This document shows positions 51,881 through 63,720 of a DNA stretch of 64,000 nucleotides, in pieces. The DNA lies in contig NC_133476.1 of assembly GCF_025370935.1 (NCBI RefSeq), forward strand, positions 21,090,801 to 21,154,800, given 5' to 3'. Positions within the stretch are counted from its first letter, which is position 1. Each line of letters opens with the position of its first letter. Origin of the DNA: Choristoneura fumiferana (taxonomy: Eukaryota > Arthropoda > Insecta > Lepidoptera > Tortricidae). The notes under the pieces were generated by a model. That model saw only the letters and a program-made list of their open reading frames with translations. It had not been told where the DNA came from and searched no databases. The position numbers and the translations under genes are program-made.

Positions 51881-54800
51881 TTTATTTATTTTTTGATAAA
51901 AACGTTTACATGACATTACAGTACTTAATGACCAATTTATCATGAAACTTAAACTAACTATGAAAGATGATTGATTTAACAAATAAACACTAACAGGTAA
52001 CAAACATATTATATTGGAACAGTAGAACATCTATCGTCCATCGCCTCACAGTACCTCAAGCATATATTTATAAAAAAGCCGTGGTATCATAGTGTTGTAA
52101 ACAAAAGCATTATTGAATACTTTTCAATATCTTAGCTTGTGTTATTTTCGAGAGTCCCTTTGTAGGACCTATATTAAGATCGCCATCAAAACAGCGCCAA
52201 AAATAACACGACAGACTAGTATCCGATACATGATCTAAAGCGTTGTTTGCGACCTTGTCTTTGTTTACTTATTTTCATCATAACCGTTGAAACGCCCAGT
52301 CCTTCTTTTTGTAAGGGAATTCTGCGCCCTCAGGCGTCGCTGGGGCCACGCGGGTTAATTGTGAAAAAGTCAGTTTCAGGAGCCAATAAATTACAGCTGC
52401 AGAAAAACAGCGATTAACTTCTTTAAGGGGAGAGAATAGTTAGGAAATTGGACACATTTCGTAAATTTAATTACAAATAATTTGCGTTAAAGACGTCACT
52501 ATCTTTTCGCCACTACTAAAACTAAATAGTAAGTAGGTAGGTTTTCCTAACACCTGAATCAGAAAATATTTTAGAATACCTACATTATCACTCAGAATGA
52601 GTCAGGTTAGATTTATTTTATAAATCTCCTGAAAAGTCGATGGTTTTAGTATAATCAACAATTAGGACAATCGACAATGAAACAAACATTACATTAGGAC
52701 AAACAATCATTCGGCGATACGATAAAGACCCAATTAAACTAAAATTAGATTAGATGCAGACTTTAAAAAAACTTTAATTTATTAACTTAATTTTTTGGGT
52801 CGAAAAAGTATCATTGCAATCCTATTGAAATGTGACATTGGAATAAACAAATGAACTCATGTTTGCATTTAATTATAACATTGTAATGAAATGAAATAAT
52901 GATTTCAGATATAAACAATAAATAATTTATCTCAATGCTGCAATAAATAACACCCGTAAAACAATATCTTGACCCGCTGAACCTTGCCCCACTTTTTACA
53001 TAAAATTGGCCCTTACACCTCATCGGGAGCAATTTAACGCCCATAAAACATACAGCCAACATAAAGGAAAAAAATCATGTCTAAAAAGGCCTTGGCAAGT
53101 CCGCGTTGAGTGTACTCATTGGAAGGGTTATCTTGCGATAGCTGAAGGGGGCTTCGATGACAAAGTAACCCAGTACGACGCCATTTTGATTTCTAGTTGA
53201 GAAGTTTTAAGTTAGGGTCTTGGAGGTTGGAGTAATTGGGTTCCTTGGTGCATTGACAATGTTGAAGGTTGCGATGTTGCAGTATACAAATTATATTGTA
53301 AATTTCTTTGTCTGGCGTTTGTTATACGGACAAAGTCTTTTTGATGGACTGGTTAACTCAGTAGCTTACTTTTTAATTTGACTGGACAAGTTTTGCACAT
53401 CAATGACAAATTTAATGAATTTTTATTAGTTTTTTTTTAATTTTAAGTCATGCAGTGATACTACGGTTTTCAAATAATTATTTTAAATGGACTTTATAAA
53501 GTACCATTTAACCAGTTTCCGCTTTACGGTTATTTTTGTAACATCGTGTACTACATACCTATCCTTTAGCTTTGCTGTACCACACACCTGACAAACCGAA
53601 TCATACAACCTCGTTCACCTCGTTCCATCTCAAACCATTTAAAATGAAATCCTAGCTTCACCACGTGTGCAGCCACATTCAACATTAAAACCGCACAATC
53701 CCACAAGTGCCGTGTCCTGAATATAAATTTAAAAGAAAACCAGGTCTTAGAATAAATCCTGGATGTAGACAGGCGCGGCCGCTGCCGGGTAACTTTAGAG
53801 CATATCAAATGAGACGGCGAAATTTTAGATCCGTTACAACTTGGACGAGAAAGAATTGGGTTTCAGAGTTGTAGGTAACCTACCTGGATGCTTCAATATA
53901 TAAGGTATAAAGCACGCATCACGAAATTCGATACCACCGTGTTAGATTGCCAGCTGCAGCTATTCCGATTTTTTTTTTCTGTTCTAGTTTCAGTGTGACT
54001 TGGAAATAATTTATATGTATACAATAATACCTTTGTGCGTCCTCGCGTACTTTATAAAGAACAAATTAACACCAAGTATTAACGGCCGAATTATAAAGCG
54101 CAAATTGTTCATTAGACAAAAAAAAAGAATGTTAGTAGTATCCAAATTAACACAGCTGGTGACCCACGTCTACGTGTAGGTATTAAGTACTACATCAGTT
54201 GAAAAAAGTTTGGACTCGGGACGAATAAAAAAAAATAGTATGTGATCTAAAATTTAGATAGTAGCTTTGAGACTAATAGCGTTAAACTAAAGGAAAGTTC
54301 AAGCTAAGTAGAATACTAACTATAAGGCCTAAGTTTTGGGGTCCATGCCAGTGACGTCTCTTGACGAGGTGTTTGCCTTATAATAATGCTACCCAGGTAT
54401 TTTGTTAATATTTCATTGAATTTGTCAGTGTCAGAATCATATCATCACCTACGTATAATAAAATAACATCAAATAAATCAAAACAAATTAATAAAACTAG
54501 AAGTGGTATTTATGTAAGTCAAAGTTACTCTCATCAATAGCTTTCGTTCGTGCAACGGCCAGCAGTGAATACGGTTGGCCGAGATACTCAAAATCTCACC
54601 GAGATATTTAAACAAGCACGTACTCAAACTATCCGAACAGTTTGCGAACTGAATGTAATCAAAGGTTCACTCTGCTCAAGGATACTAACCTTCAAGATAC
54701 GCCCCCAACACCGCATTTAGCTTATCTCTGAAATTTATTGAGTTTCGTCCGGAACTTACTCAAGGTTTTTGGGGATTCATTTTTGTCTTCATCGAACAAA

Positions 54801-54954
54801 AAGGTTTGAAAACGAAACAGTACATTTGCACTTTGAAAATAGAGAACATAAGAGCATATTAATAGCGTGGTTGAAAATGATTTTTAGGCACAACGTGCCT
54901 CGAAAAGTTGTTATTTTTTTTGTAGGTCTGATAATAACGCTCAATGTAGCAGAC
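51881..54954. other. Anonymous AT-rich DNA (about 3.1 kb)
   Basis: TTTA units at 51882-51893 look like an antisense LINE-tail start; the rest is not recognised. Short frames (52811-53062, 53006-53200, 53566-53808) have no motif. No tRNA-like fold or domain seen. Confidence 0.4.
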
Positions 54955-55052
54955 GGCACGAAAGTAGAACTTAAAATCTTATTTCCCTCTCGTTCGTTTG
55001 AGACAAACGTGAGCAAAAGAATAATTATGATTTTGGGTTCTACTTTCGTGCC
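54955..55052. mobile_element. Short MITE with 24-bp inverted arms (family R)
   Basis: 'ggcacgaaagtagaacttaa' with 'aatc' (54955-54978) mirrors 'gattttgggttctactttcg' with 'tgcc' (55029-55052), two mismatches. Opposing open frames of about 100 codons across it mirror each other and are not genes. Confidence 0.8.
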
Positions 55053-55148
55053 ACTTACTTTACTAGGTATTAGTACTGATTTAAACTCCAATTTTATAAG
55101 TTTTTAGAACGTGCAACTATTCGGTAGTGACCTGTTATTTTTGCTCAC

Positions 55149-55437
55149 ATTTTTTTTTTTTTTTTTTTTTATTCGACTGGATTGCAAACGAGCAAGTGGG
55201 TCTCCTGATGGTAAGAGATCACCACCGCCCATAGACAACTGCAACACCAGGGTATTGCAGATGCGTTGCCAACCTAGAGGCCTAATATGGAATACCTCAA
55301 GTGCCAGTTATTTCACCGGCTGTCTTACTCTCCACGCCGAAACACAACAGTGCAAGCACTGCTGCTTCACGGCAGGATTAGCGAGCAAGATGGTGGTAGC
55401 AATCCGGGCGGACCTTGCACAAGGTCCTACCACCTGC
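55149..55437 (-). mobile_element. Non-LTR retrotransposon 3' tail, reverse
   Basis: A T-run at 55149-55169, 'attcgactggattgcaaacg', 'cctgatggtaagagatcacc', 'gagcaagatggtggtagc' and end 'gcacaaggtcctaccacc'. Reverse orientation of 3171-3439 and the best-preserved copy here. Confidence 0.88.
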
Positions 55438-56089
55438 AAAACATTTCATTCATACGGATTTTATGCACTAACTTAAAGGAAATACGGGTCACGTGAGTTA
55501 CCACTGGTAATACGAAAATACTGACAAATAGAATTTGTTTATAATATTCCAGTCTAAAAATGGTTTTATTATAACACAATACAAATACTTTTAAATCAAT
55601 GAAATGTATTCAGACAAAATCACAAACGTATTTTCTATTTTGGATTTCATTTTACCAATGAAAGTAAAATGGTCCTTACTTTCTTTTGACTAAATAATTA
55701 ATATAGGAAGCACGATCACGTCAAGCAACACGTTCTTATTTCTCTCAAAAACCGTAAATAAACAATCGCAATTTCATAAAAATATACAAGCTATTTCAAA
55801 CACTTCGAAATCAATTCACAAGCACTGGTTGAAAAAGATGGCCGAGTTAAAATACCGCACAAAAGTTGCAATTCACGTACCAATTCCGCTCGCTAACATT
55901 TTTTCCATCGGTGAGTTCGTGTTTTAATTAAGCCGTAAGAAAGCCTTGTCACAGATTATTAGAAAATAGAATTACTTTGGATACAAAAAAAAAATGTAAG
56001 TACATGGTTTGTTTTCATTTCATAATTCTATTTCTACAGGAAATGTGCGTGTACTAAAGTTTTGATTCAGCCTTTAGTGTTTCACAGAA
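55438..56089. other. Anonymous AT-rich DNA
   Basis: No recognised feature. Confidence 0.45.
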
Positions 56090-56215
56090 TTTGATAACTG
56101 AACACATTCCTGAGAAAAAAGGGTTTGGCGGACAGACAGACTGACAGTCGAGCAACGAAGTGATCCTTCAATTATTTTTTACCTTATAAGAACCTTATAG
56201 AACCTCAAACAGCAA
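56090..56215 (-). repeat. Degenerate dispersed repeat (family F)
   Basis: 'acacattcctgagaaaaaag', 'gcggacagacagactgacag' and 'caacgaagtgatccttcaat' follow 32660-32800 and 3852-3935. Confidence 0.45.
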
Positions 56216-56483
56216 AACAGATTTCCTCATCGCACTTGCCGCACATGAAACAAAAATCGGCAGCGAAAACCAACGTAATAATGCGTTGGTTTCAAATCTG
56301 CATATCTAGTCGCAGCACAACAGCCTGTGGTTACGGACAGATGGGCTTAGAGTGAATAATTGAAGGTTCAAGCGTATTGACTCTGTGAGGCATAGCTTAT
56401 TACCAGGCATTGTAATAAGCCTGGATACTTTATTTTTCATTAAAATCATTTACTTATAGCCCAATTAAATTGACAGTTTTAAA
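56216..56483. other. Anonymous DNA
   Basis: No recognised feature. Confidence 0.4.
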
Positions 56484-56936
56484 TGCAAAACGGAATCCTT
56501 ATAGTTTCGCCATGTCTGTCTGTCTGTCTGTCTGTGTCTGTCTATCTGTCTGTCTGTCCGTCCGTCCGCGGTTTTGCTCAGGGACTATCATTGCTAGAAA
56601 GCTGTAATTTTGCGCGAATATATAATGTAAACTATGCCGACAAAATGGTACAATAAAAAAATCATTTCGATTTTTCGATTCAGAGATTTGTTTGCAAAAT
56701 ATTCAACTTTAAAGTGCAAATTTTCATTATGATCGATCGACTATATCGGTTAAGTTTTCTTGAGAGTTATTAGTAGTTTAAGAGTAAATAGCAGCTTATG
56801 GTAAAAAATATACCGAAACTTGGAATATTCCGTACAAAATACAAAATCCTTAGAAAAATATTACTTAATTTGTTTGTAATGGCTACGAAACCCTATTTCG
56901 GGCGTGTCCGACACGCTCTTGGCCTGTTTTTTTTTT
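56484..56936 (+). mobile_element. Repeat family E
   Basis: Starts within 'gcaaaacggaatccttatag', TCTG/TCCG microsatellite (56515-56566), 'cagggactatcattgctaga', 'agtttaagagtaaatagcag', end 'cgtgtccgacacgctcttgg'. The first ~20 bases of the family are missing. Confidence 0.8.
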
Positions 56937-56949
56937 AAACTTAAAACAA

Positions 56950-57000
56950 CAACTAACTTACTACTTCTTACTTACTTACTTACTTGTTACTTACTTAGCA
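56950..57000. repeat. TTAC microsatellite
   Basis: 'cttacttacttacttacttg' and surrounding imperfect units directly after the family E copy. Confidence 0.75.
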
Positions 57001-58456
57001 ATAAAATATTGAGTATTGATTATTGAAAATGTGGCGAAATTAATGGCTACATATTTAGGTGTAGCGACCAAATAATTTGTAATATGCATAAAGGTTCAAA
57101 ACTGAAGCCATTTTTCATCATACTCATCAAAGAAAAATAACCGTAAGCACAATGTTTTGTTATTGGAAATTATTCACTTCGCCTTCGACAGAACAAAGTG
57201 CGAACAAACCGAGGGGATGTATTGACGAATTTGAAATTCAGATTTGTCAAAGTACAGCGCAGAAAAACTCGCTTCCGTCCTTTACACGCCCGCTGTGCTA
57301 GAGCAGGAGCGAAAGCGGAGTAACTAAGTCGATCACAAATTAGATCAACAATTGAAGTTGATGACTGAGTTATTACAGACAAGCCTGTAAGACATCCTTT
57401 GTAAAGTGTTTCAAGCACATTCAATTTTAATAAAAGCTAACTTTGCTTATATTTATCGTTTTCTGATCTTAACTCTTTTCATTCGATCCATCTAAGTATT
57501 CTTTGTAACGATCAACTAAGTTCCAGCATCGAAGCTAATAAAACTCCGTACAAACCTAGCCACAATTTCAGCCGTTCCTTATTTCAAACAATTACTGCCA
57601 TCTCATTACTCAAATTATACTTGCATTAATACTTCCCCCTGTAGTCTCAACTCAAAGTACTCCTGGACACCCATCGCTGTTATTTAATAACCCGCGAGCA
57701 AAAACTCTTCCTTCTTCCACTCATGACTTGCTCCAAAACGTAAAGAACGAACAAAGAAAGTTATTAATGTTTGCACCCATTGTCTCCCAGCCCTGAAACT
57801 CGCCAGCCTATCTTGACCTTAGCTGCCTTGGCACTTAGAAATACAGGCCGTATAACCGGGGCTCTAGATAAATGGGACTTCGTGTCTGTTAAAATTATAA
57901 CGGCTTCATTGTGCCCTGGAAGGATATTCTTTTAGTTTGTGTTTATTATCTTTTTTCGGTTGATTATTTAGGTCTGAGACGGTTCAACTAATGACCTGTT
58001 TGAAATGTTAATGCACTCTATTTTGGATCATGTTTCAGAAATTGGTCCTGATACTTCTTACGCCTCTTCTAGATTCCTCTTTCATAAAATGCATTGTTAT
58101 GCTTTACTTATGCATAATTTTTAAACGTTTAACCATATCGATCAATTTCTGTCTTCTTAGGCAAAATAATATAAATAAGATGTTCCCAGTTGGTGGGGCT
58201 CTATACGAGGTCCAACTGATGGCTATTCGTACCGCCAAATAGCTGTATGTCAAAAAAAAAAGATTCAAATAGTCGATGAAATTACTGGCAAAAGACGAAA
58301 TCTGCAATTTCACCAAGTAACCCAATCGCTCGTTTGTCATATAGGATCTAGGGTCCATTTCATAAAACAACAAGAACGTGTCGTTGATTGATTAGTGTTT
58401 AAATAATCAATCATAAACGTATCCTTCATCATCCCGTGTACTTATCTCAACGGGAT
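57001..58456. other. Anonymous AT-rich DNA (1.5 kb)
   Basis: No recognised repeat or gene. Small overlapping frames on both strands at 58030-58373 have no motif. Confidence 0.45.
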
Positions 58457-58697
58457 CCTTTCGACTGGCATAATTTTATAAGTCATAATGTTTGTCATAA
58501 TTTTCGTTAGTCATAAAAAAACCCGCTGAAACCATACATTTTTCATAAATTTTTAAATGGTCAGCTGTAGCACTCTATACGTTAGGTTAGGTTTGTTTTA
58601 TAACAATACTGAAAAATAAGTGATTTCAGAGAAAAAAAGGGTTATGCCAAACATTACATTATGACAAACATTATGACTAACAATTTTCGGCCAGTAG
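58457..58697. mobile_element. Inverted-repeat element (family Q)
   Basis: 'gactggcataattttataag' with 'tcataatgtttgtcataat' mirrors 'attatgacaaacattatgac' with 'taacaattttcggccagta', arms of about 40 bases. Interior 'acgttaggttaggtttgttt'. Non-coding, MITE-like. Confidence 0.7.
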
Positions 58698-59288
58698 ATA
58701 TAGACCTTATTTAGCGTATCTTATAACCCATCATAACAATACACAAACCTAACTAGCCAAAGAGGTTCTTTCATTAGCCAGTACAAGCATAAAGGACAAA
58801 AGGTCATTACGACCAGGGTTAAGCTAAGCCAACATAAACCTTATGTAATGGTAGTTATGATACATTTATGCTCTGACTAGTTTCCTCGAGTAGGACTCCG
58901 AGTTAAAATAGAGTGAATGTGGCACATGTTTCTGTTTAAGATGATGTGTTTTTTTGTAGCTTTAAAGCCAAAGAAAACGAGATTAGCGACACGCGTTTGG
59001 TTTTGAGACACGTCCTTCTATCCCAAGGGATTATCCTATTACACTGTCGTCTTTCTGTTGTATGCGTTTCTATTTTTAGACGAAGATGCCGTTAGACTCA
59101 TGGCTAACATTTTTTTTTTAAATTACTTAAGTGTAGGTATTACTCACCTATATGCTGCAATTATATGAATAAATTGCTGATTGTGATCCGTGACCTAAAT
59201 TTGGCTGAGCTGGTCGAAAAAAATTACTTCATTAAATTATTGGTCAGAAATTGTAATAAAACTATAAGCGATATAATTTTGGCGTTAC
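58698..59288. other. Anonymous DNA
   Basis: No recognised feature. Confidence 0.45.
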
Positions 59289-59299
59289 TGTCGTTACAA

Positions 59300-59609
59300 G
59301 AAGCCCTGGTGGCCTAGTGGTTTGACCTATCGCCTCTCAAGCAGAGGGTCGTGGGTTCAAACCCCGGCTCGCACCTCTGAGTTTTTCGAAATTCATGTGC
59401 GGAGTTACATTTGAAAGTACCAAGAGCTTTGCGGTGAAGGAAAACATTGTGAAGAAACCTGCACAAACCTGCGAAGCAATTCAATGGTGTGTGTGAAGTT
59501 CCCAATCCGCACTGGGCCCGCGTGGGAACTATGGCCCAAGCCCTCTTGTTCTGAGAGGAGGCCTGTGCCCAGCAGTGGGACGTATATAAAGGCTGGATGA
59601 TGATGATGA
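59300..59609 (+). mobile_element. tRNA-derived SINE with RTE-type tail, full length and intact
   Basis: Head 'ctggtggcctagtggtttga' (A box) and 'gtcgtgggttcaaaccccgg' (B box). Body 'tttcgaaattcatgtgcgga' and 'cactgggcccgcgtgggaac'. Tail 'aggcctgtgcccagcagtgg' and 'gatgatgatgatga'. Perfect 11-base target duplication 'tgtcgttacaa' (59289-59299, 59610-59620). Probably the youngest SINE insertion here. Confidence 0.92.
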
Positions 59610-59727
59610 TGTCGTTACAATACCTGCTACAGTAATGAAACTTTCGCACATTAGCTAGTGTATTTCATTCTAATGAAAAGATCAGGCGATCTGATAAAGG
59701 TTATATTAATGTCAGAGTAATACAAAT
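59610..59727. other. Spacer between two SINEs
   Basis: Begins with the right target duplication of the preceding SINE. Nothing else recognised. Confidence 0.5.
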
Positions 59728-59960
59728 CAAAAATACAAACTGAAACATAGATGCACAGACAAACCAGGAAATAGACCAGCGCTGGGAATCGAACTCAGGT
59801 CCTCGGCATTCCGTGCCACGTGCTATACCGCTACACCGGCACTGGACAGAGGTACAGAAACGAATTTCTCCTACGCACCACATATCTCAGCTTGTTTGTT
59901 TCTTATTTAGTCACTTAAGCAGCGACACTAGTGACATCTATGCTGTAGCCCTCATCGAGA
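59728..59960 (-). mobile_element. SINE family C, most complete copy, reverse
   Basis: Reverse reading: 'gagggctacagcatagatgt', 'gctgagatatgtggtgcgta', 'cagtgccggtgtagcggtat' (A-box-like), 'ctgagttcgattcccagcgc' (B-box-like), 'gtctgtgcatctatgtttca' and 'gtttgtatttttg'. Its B-box-side tail is found alone at 29261-29342, and its other half alone at 25881-26030. Unusually, about 110 bases precede the tRNA-like boxes. Confidence 0.75.
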
Positions 59961-60649
59961 AACTTTCAGAATTCCATTCAAATTGGAACTAACCGCTCAC
60001 CCGGACAAGAGATGTCGTTATTAAGCAACCAAATTAAGATTGAAAATACAAAACCGCACGAATAGTTACGCGGATTATTTCCCAATTTTTATTGCAAATT
60101 TGTTGAAAAAAAGAAATATGAAGTAAAAAATCTCCCTATAAACAAGTGCGCAGATACATGGTATTTACGTATGGTACGGTGCGCCCCGACGACGAGCAAA
60201 ATGGAAATTAAGCAATCAGTTGAGAATCTCATCTTTTTGTATCTATTTAATAACGCAATAGATTAATATTACGTATGTTAACTTTTAATGCGCTTACTTT
60301 TACCAAAACATAAGGCTAAGATACCAATGTTAGTACATATATTATGTTTCCGAAGACAGCGTGGAGCCAAACTTTTCCCATATTATAAAACCGTCAACGT
60401 ACGCGAAGTCAATAACAACCCTCACCCCAGCAACATTACAATGCGTTCTTCAAAGAAACGAGGGCATCCATCATTTGCTGTAAATCGCCGCGTCAGTATA
60501 CGAGACTGACGGGGACCACTCAAGAAGCGCGCAGTGTAATGCTCACAATGAGATACCCACCGTAATGAAGACATTAATGACTTTTCCGTTAAGAGGAAAA
60601 TTCCTTTTTTATCTGTACAAAAATAATTTACATTTAAATGCATTAGAAA
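59961..60649. other. Anonymous DNA
   Basis: A + frame at 60288-60509 and opposite frames overlap it; none has a recognisable motif. Confidence 0.4.
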
Positions 60650-60823
60650 CTAGCTGTTGCCCGCGGCTTCGTCCCCCGTTGTAATTTTCAAAATTTTCTT
60701 CCATAAAAACCTTCTCCTTACAATAAAGAACACAACAAAAAGAATTAGTAAAATCGGTCCAGCCGTTCCCGAGTTTTGCGCTTAGCAACACATTTTACGA
60801 TTCATTTTTATTTATATAGATGT
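60650..60823 (-). mobile_element. Helitron-like fragment, reverse, CTAG end intact
   Basis: 'actagctgttgcccgcggct', 'cataaaaaccttctccttac', 'aatcggtccagccgttcccg' and 'atttatatagatg'. Collinear with the reverse of 34776-34904. Confidence 0.75.
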
Positions 60824-63224
60824 TTTTGTCCCGTTTGATGTTCTAATTACACGGAATGGAAGACATTAATTTTAATGACGTTTTAATACAACTAATATCG
60901 AGTTTTGTTAAAATTCTGCTTAAAGATACTCTTAAGTCGTAATCACAAAAAGCCCAGAACAAAAAATCAAAAGATTCACTAATCATTGAATATCAAAACT
61001 TGAAACGCAGAAATGTGTATAAAGTTTCAATTGTTAATGTTGCTTTCAAGTGAGCAAGAATCTCATAATTAATTGTACATTAGCAAAAACCCTTACTTCC
61101 TTTTAGGTCAAAATAATCTTTTAATCGATGCTGTAAAAACTCATTCATTTAAAATTCTAAAAAGCTAAAAGCCGTTGCGCAAAATGAGCAAAACACTAGA
61201 ATATTCTGTCTCGGCTCAAAATGTCATTAGACAGCCAATCACCCTTCGTTTAATTTCATAATCGCTTCCTATCCCAAATGACAAAATGATTGTGGCTAAT
61301 GTACCAATTTTTTATGTATTTTTTATGAACAGAATAGTCTAAAACGTCAACAAAAATTTTCGAAAAAAAATCAGTTCCTATTCTCGCACATGTGTTAATA
61401 AAACAAATGAACAAGGATAGGTGCCTTTTATTATTTTGTGTTAATTTTGCCAACCGCTTACACCAAAAATTCATTGCCTTACTCGGGATAATGAAATCCG
61501 AATAAGTGAGGTCCGAAAAGCATGAGGTGAATATCTTGCAAAACAGACAGATACACTAGTTGCTAACAGTTTATATCCCGTCCATTACTCCGGCTATAAA
61601 GGATAATACACGGTTAGGTCTAACGAGCACACGTAAACGGTGTCATTTTGTACGCCGCGCGAGCCACATTTTGGAGGCTTTTGGGACTGTCTGGTTGAAA
61701 CTGTTAATATTATTATTTTCAGTTAAATTGATGTCAAAATTTTAATACAATGTAAATAATATATAAAATTGGTATAAAAAGAAAATGTAGACGATTAGTT
61801 CTTCTTTTTTACGAGTAAATCTGAATAGTTTATGTTGTGCTCAGAGCTAGCCGCGGAACAGATTATCAGTGTGTAAATAAATAAATTAGATTAAGTCAAG
61901 TTTTTATCTACATTATAAGCACTTCGAAAATAAAAACATAACACAGATTTTGAGTAAATTAGTCGTCACTGAGAGTAAGTAAACATTACATTGTGATAAG
62001 CGTACAAAAATCATAATTCGTGTAAGAACATTAAGAATAGATTATCTAATAATGTCTACCATATTTTTTGCTACTAATAAAACTACTTGGCCCAGATTTA
62101 TCTAAAAACTGTCCCTACAAATAATAAATCAGTGGTCACCGTACTCGATCTTGCGTCGATTATACGTCCATTTTTCGGCAGCGGCACGCATTTATGATGC
62201 AGTAAAATGTTTCCTTCGCTGGAACGAAAACTAACTCTAATCTGCTATATTTAGAGCCCAACAACTATCTCGCAGCTTTTAAGTGAAACGCTGAAGCACC
62301 ACTTTGTTTCTTCTGAAGAAGACCATAATACTTTCATGGTTTACGTTATTGTTTAAATTGTACGCAAAAATGTTTTGGAATGCATACCAATTAAGAGTGC
62401 TGGCTGCTTCGTAGCAAAATGTCTGCACTGGAATTTTGTATTCTAGCTTCTAAGTTTCAACTTAACCGAATTATCTTGAAAAGTTCTACATTTCCTTAAA
62501 ACTGCCGCAAAAGTCGCAAATATCTTGTTTTTTGGGATAATACTAATAATAATAAAGCATCTAGAGTAATTATTAAAATGCTAGTGTAATTTTTATTCGT
62601 CTACATAGTATAATCTTGCAACAAATCGGCATATGATATTCGAAATAGCTAGTTAGGTATGCCACGGCATCGTGACATGTGTACATTCATACATGCAGGT
62701 ATGCAATACAAATTCATCACCTAATCAGATTGACTGATTCATGTCGCAACATGTCGAATGCTAACTTGTTTCTTGACACAACTGACCTGAAGCGTACCAA
62801 CAAACTCACAATAGCATCGTTTATTTTGTTACCTACTTTACCATCGTCAACTTTGTCATACGAAGTATTTTAATATAACTTTTTATGGGCCATATAAAAT
62901 GTACTGTAGAATATTACCAAACCCAGATTATATATTTTCAAGCTCGTAATATAAAAATCTAGATGTCTGGAATCCTCCATCGTACAGTTAACTAGAACGT
63001 CAAAGAACCAATAAATATGTTAAACAAGTTTCTTCAGGACATCTTGAGACGAATTTATAATGAAAAAGCGATACCAATTTCTGAATACTTTATTCAGGCA
63101 ATGAATATTTCGATTGGATTCTCAACGCTGTACAGTTAATCTCAAATTAATAAACTTGTATAAAACTGCATAATTTAAATGCTTAAAAATTTATCAATAA
63201 ATAAAATGTAATTAGGTATTGTGA
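60824..63224. other. Anonymous AT-rich DNA (2.4 kb)
   Basis: No recognised repeat, RNA or gene. Short frames (61256-61474, 61560-61745, 62679-62873) lack similarity that I recognise. Confidence 0.45.
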
Positions 63225-63372
63225 CAAGCCATGGTAGCCTAGTGATTTGAGCTGTGGTCTCTCAAGCAAAAAATCATGCGTTCGAGCCTGGTTTCGCACC
63301 TCTGAGCTTTTCGGAATTTATAAGCGTAAATACATTTGAAAACCATGAAGTTTTCGGTGATACGTTTCTCTC
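63225..63372 (+). mobile_element. Decayed RTE-tailed SINE, head and part of body
   Basis: 'caagccatggtagcctagtg' and 'atgcgttcgagcctggtttc' are A- and B-box-like. 'gcacctctgagcttttcgga' and 'taaatacatttgaaaaccat' follow the order of 59300-59609. The tail is missing, joined directly to LINE-like sequence at 63405. Confidence 0.65.
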
Positions 63373-63404
63373 TAACGTTTATCTCGAAACTCTGGTTTCA
63401 GACT

Positions 63405-63720
63405 TGATGGTCAGCGATTACCGTCGCCCATGGACACCTCCGGTGTTGCAGGTGTCCTGTGCGACGGTAATCGTTAAAGAGTCACGAGTTCCTTGCCGGC
63501 CTTTTATGTAGGAGTACGCTCCTTCTTGAACGCACTTTCTTGAACGCTTGAAGTTCGTATCGGTCCGGGAATACCACAGGCGACAATTCATTCCAGAGAG
63601 TTTTGTTGTGCGAGGCAGGAAATTTCTCAATCTTGTCATATGGTAGAAAAGTGCCGTTAGTCGCTTCAAAGAAAGGATTTTCACAACCATGCTCGACTTG
63701 GTCGGGTCATAGCCGTGCCC
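63405..63720. repeat. Non-LTR retrotransposon fragment with internal foldback
   Basis: 'gatggtcagcgattaccgtc', 'cttgccggccttttatgtag', 'ccgggaataccacaggcga', 'gttttgttgtgcgaggcagg' and 'aaagtgccgttagtcgcttc' form a pattern I recognise from lepidopteran LINE-derived repeats. Within it 63414-63471 is a small inverted duplication (arms of about 24 bases). Open frames on both strands are not intact coding sequence. Confidence 0.55.

Noticed and set aside
54769..55107. Opposing ~100-codon frames on both strands
   Set aside because: They span an inverted-repeat element, so the frames partly mirror one another.
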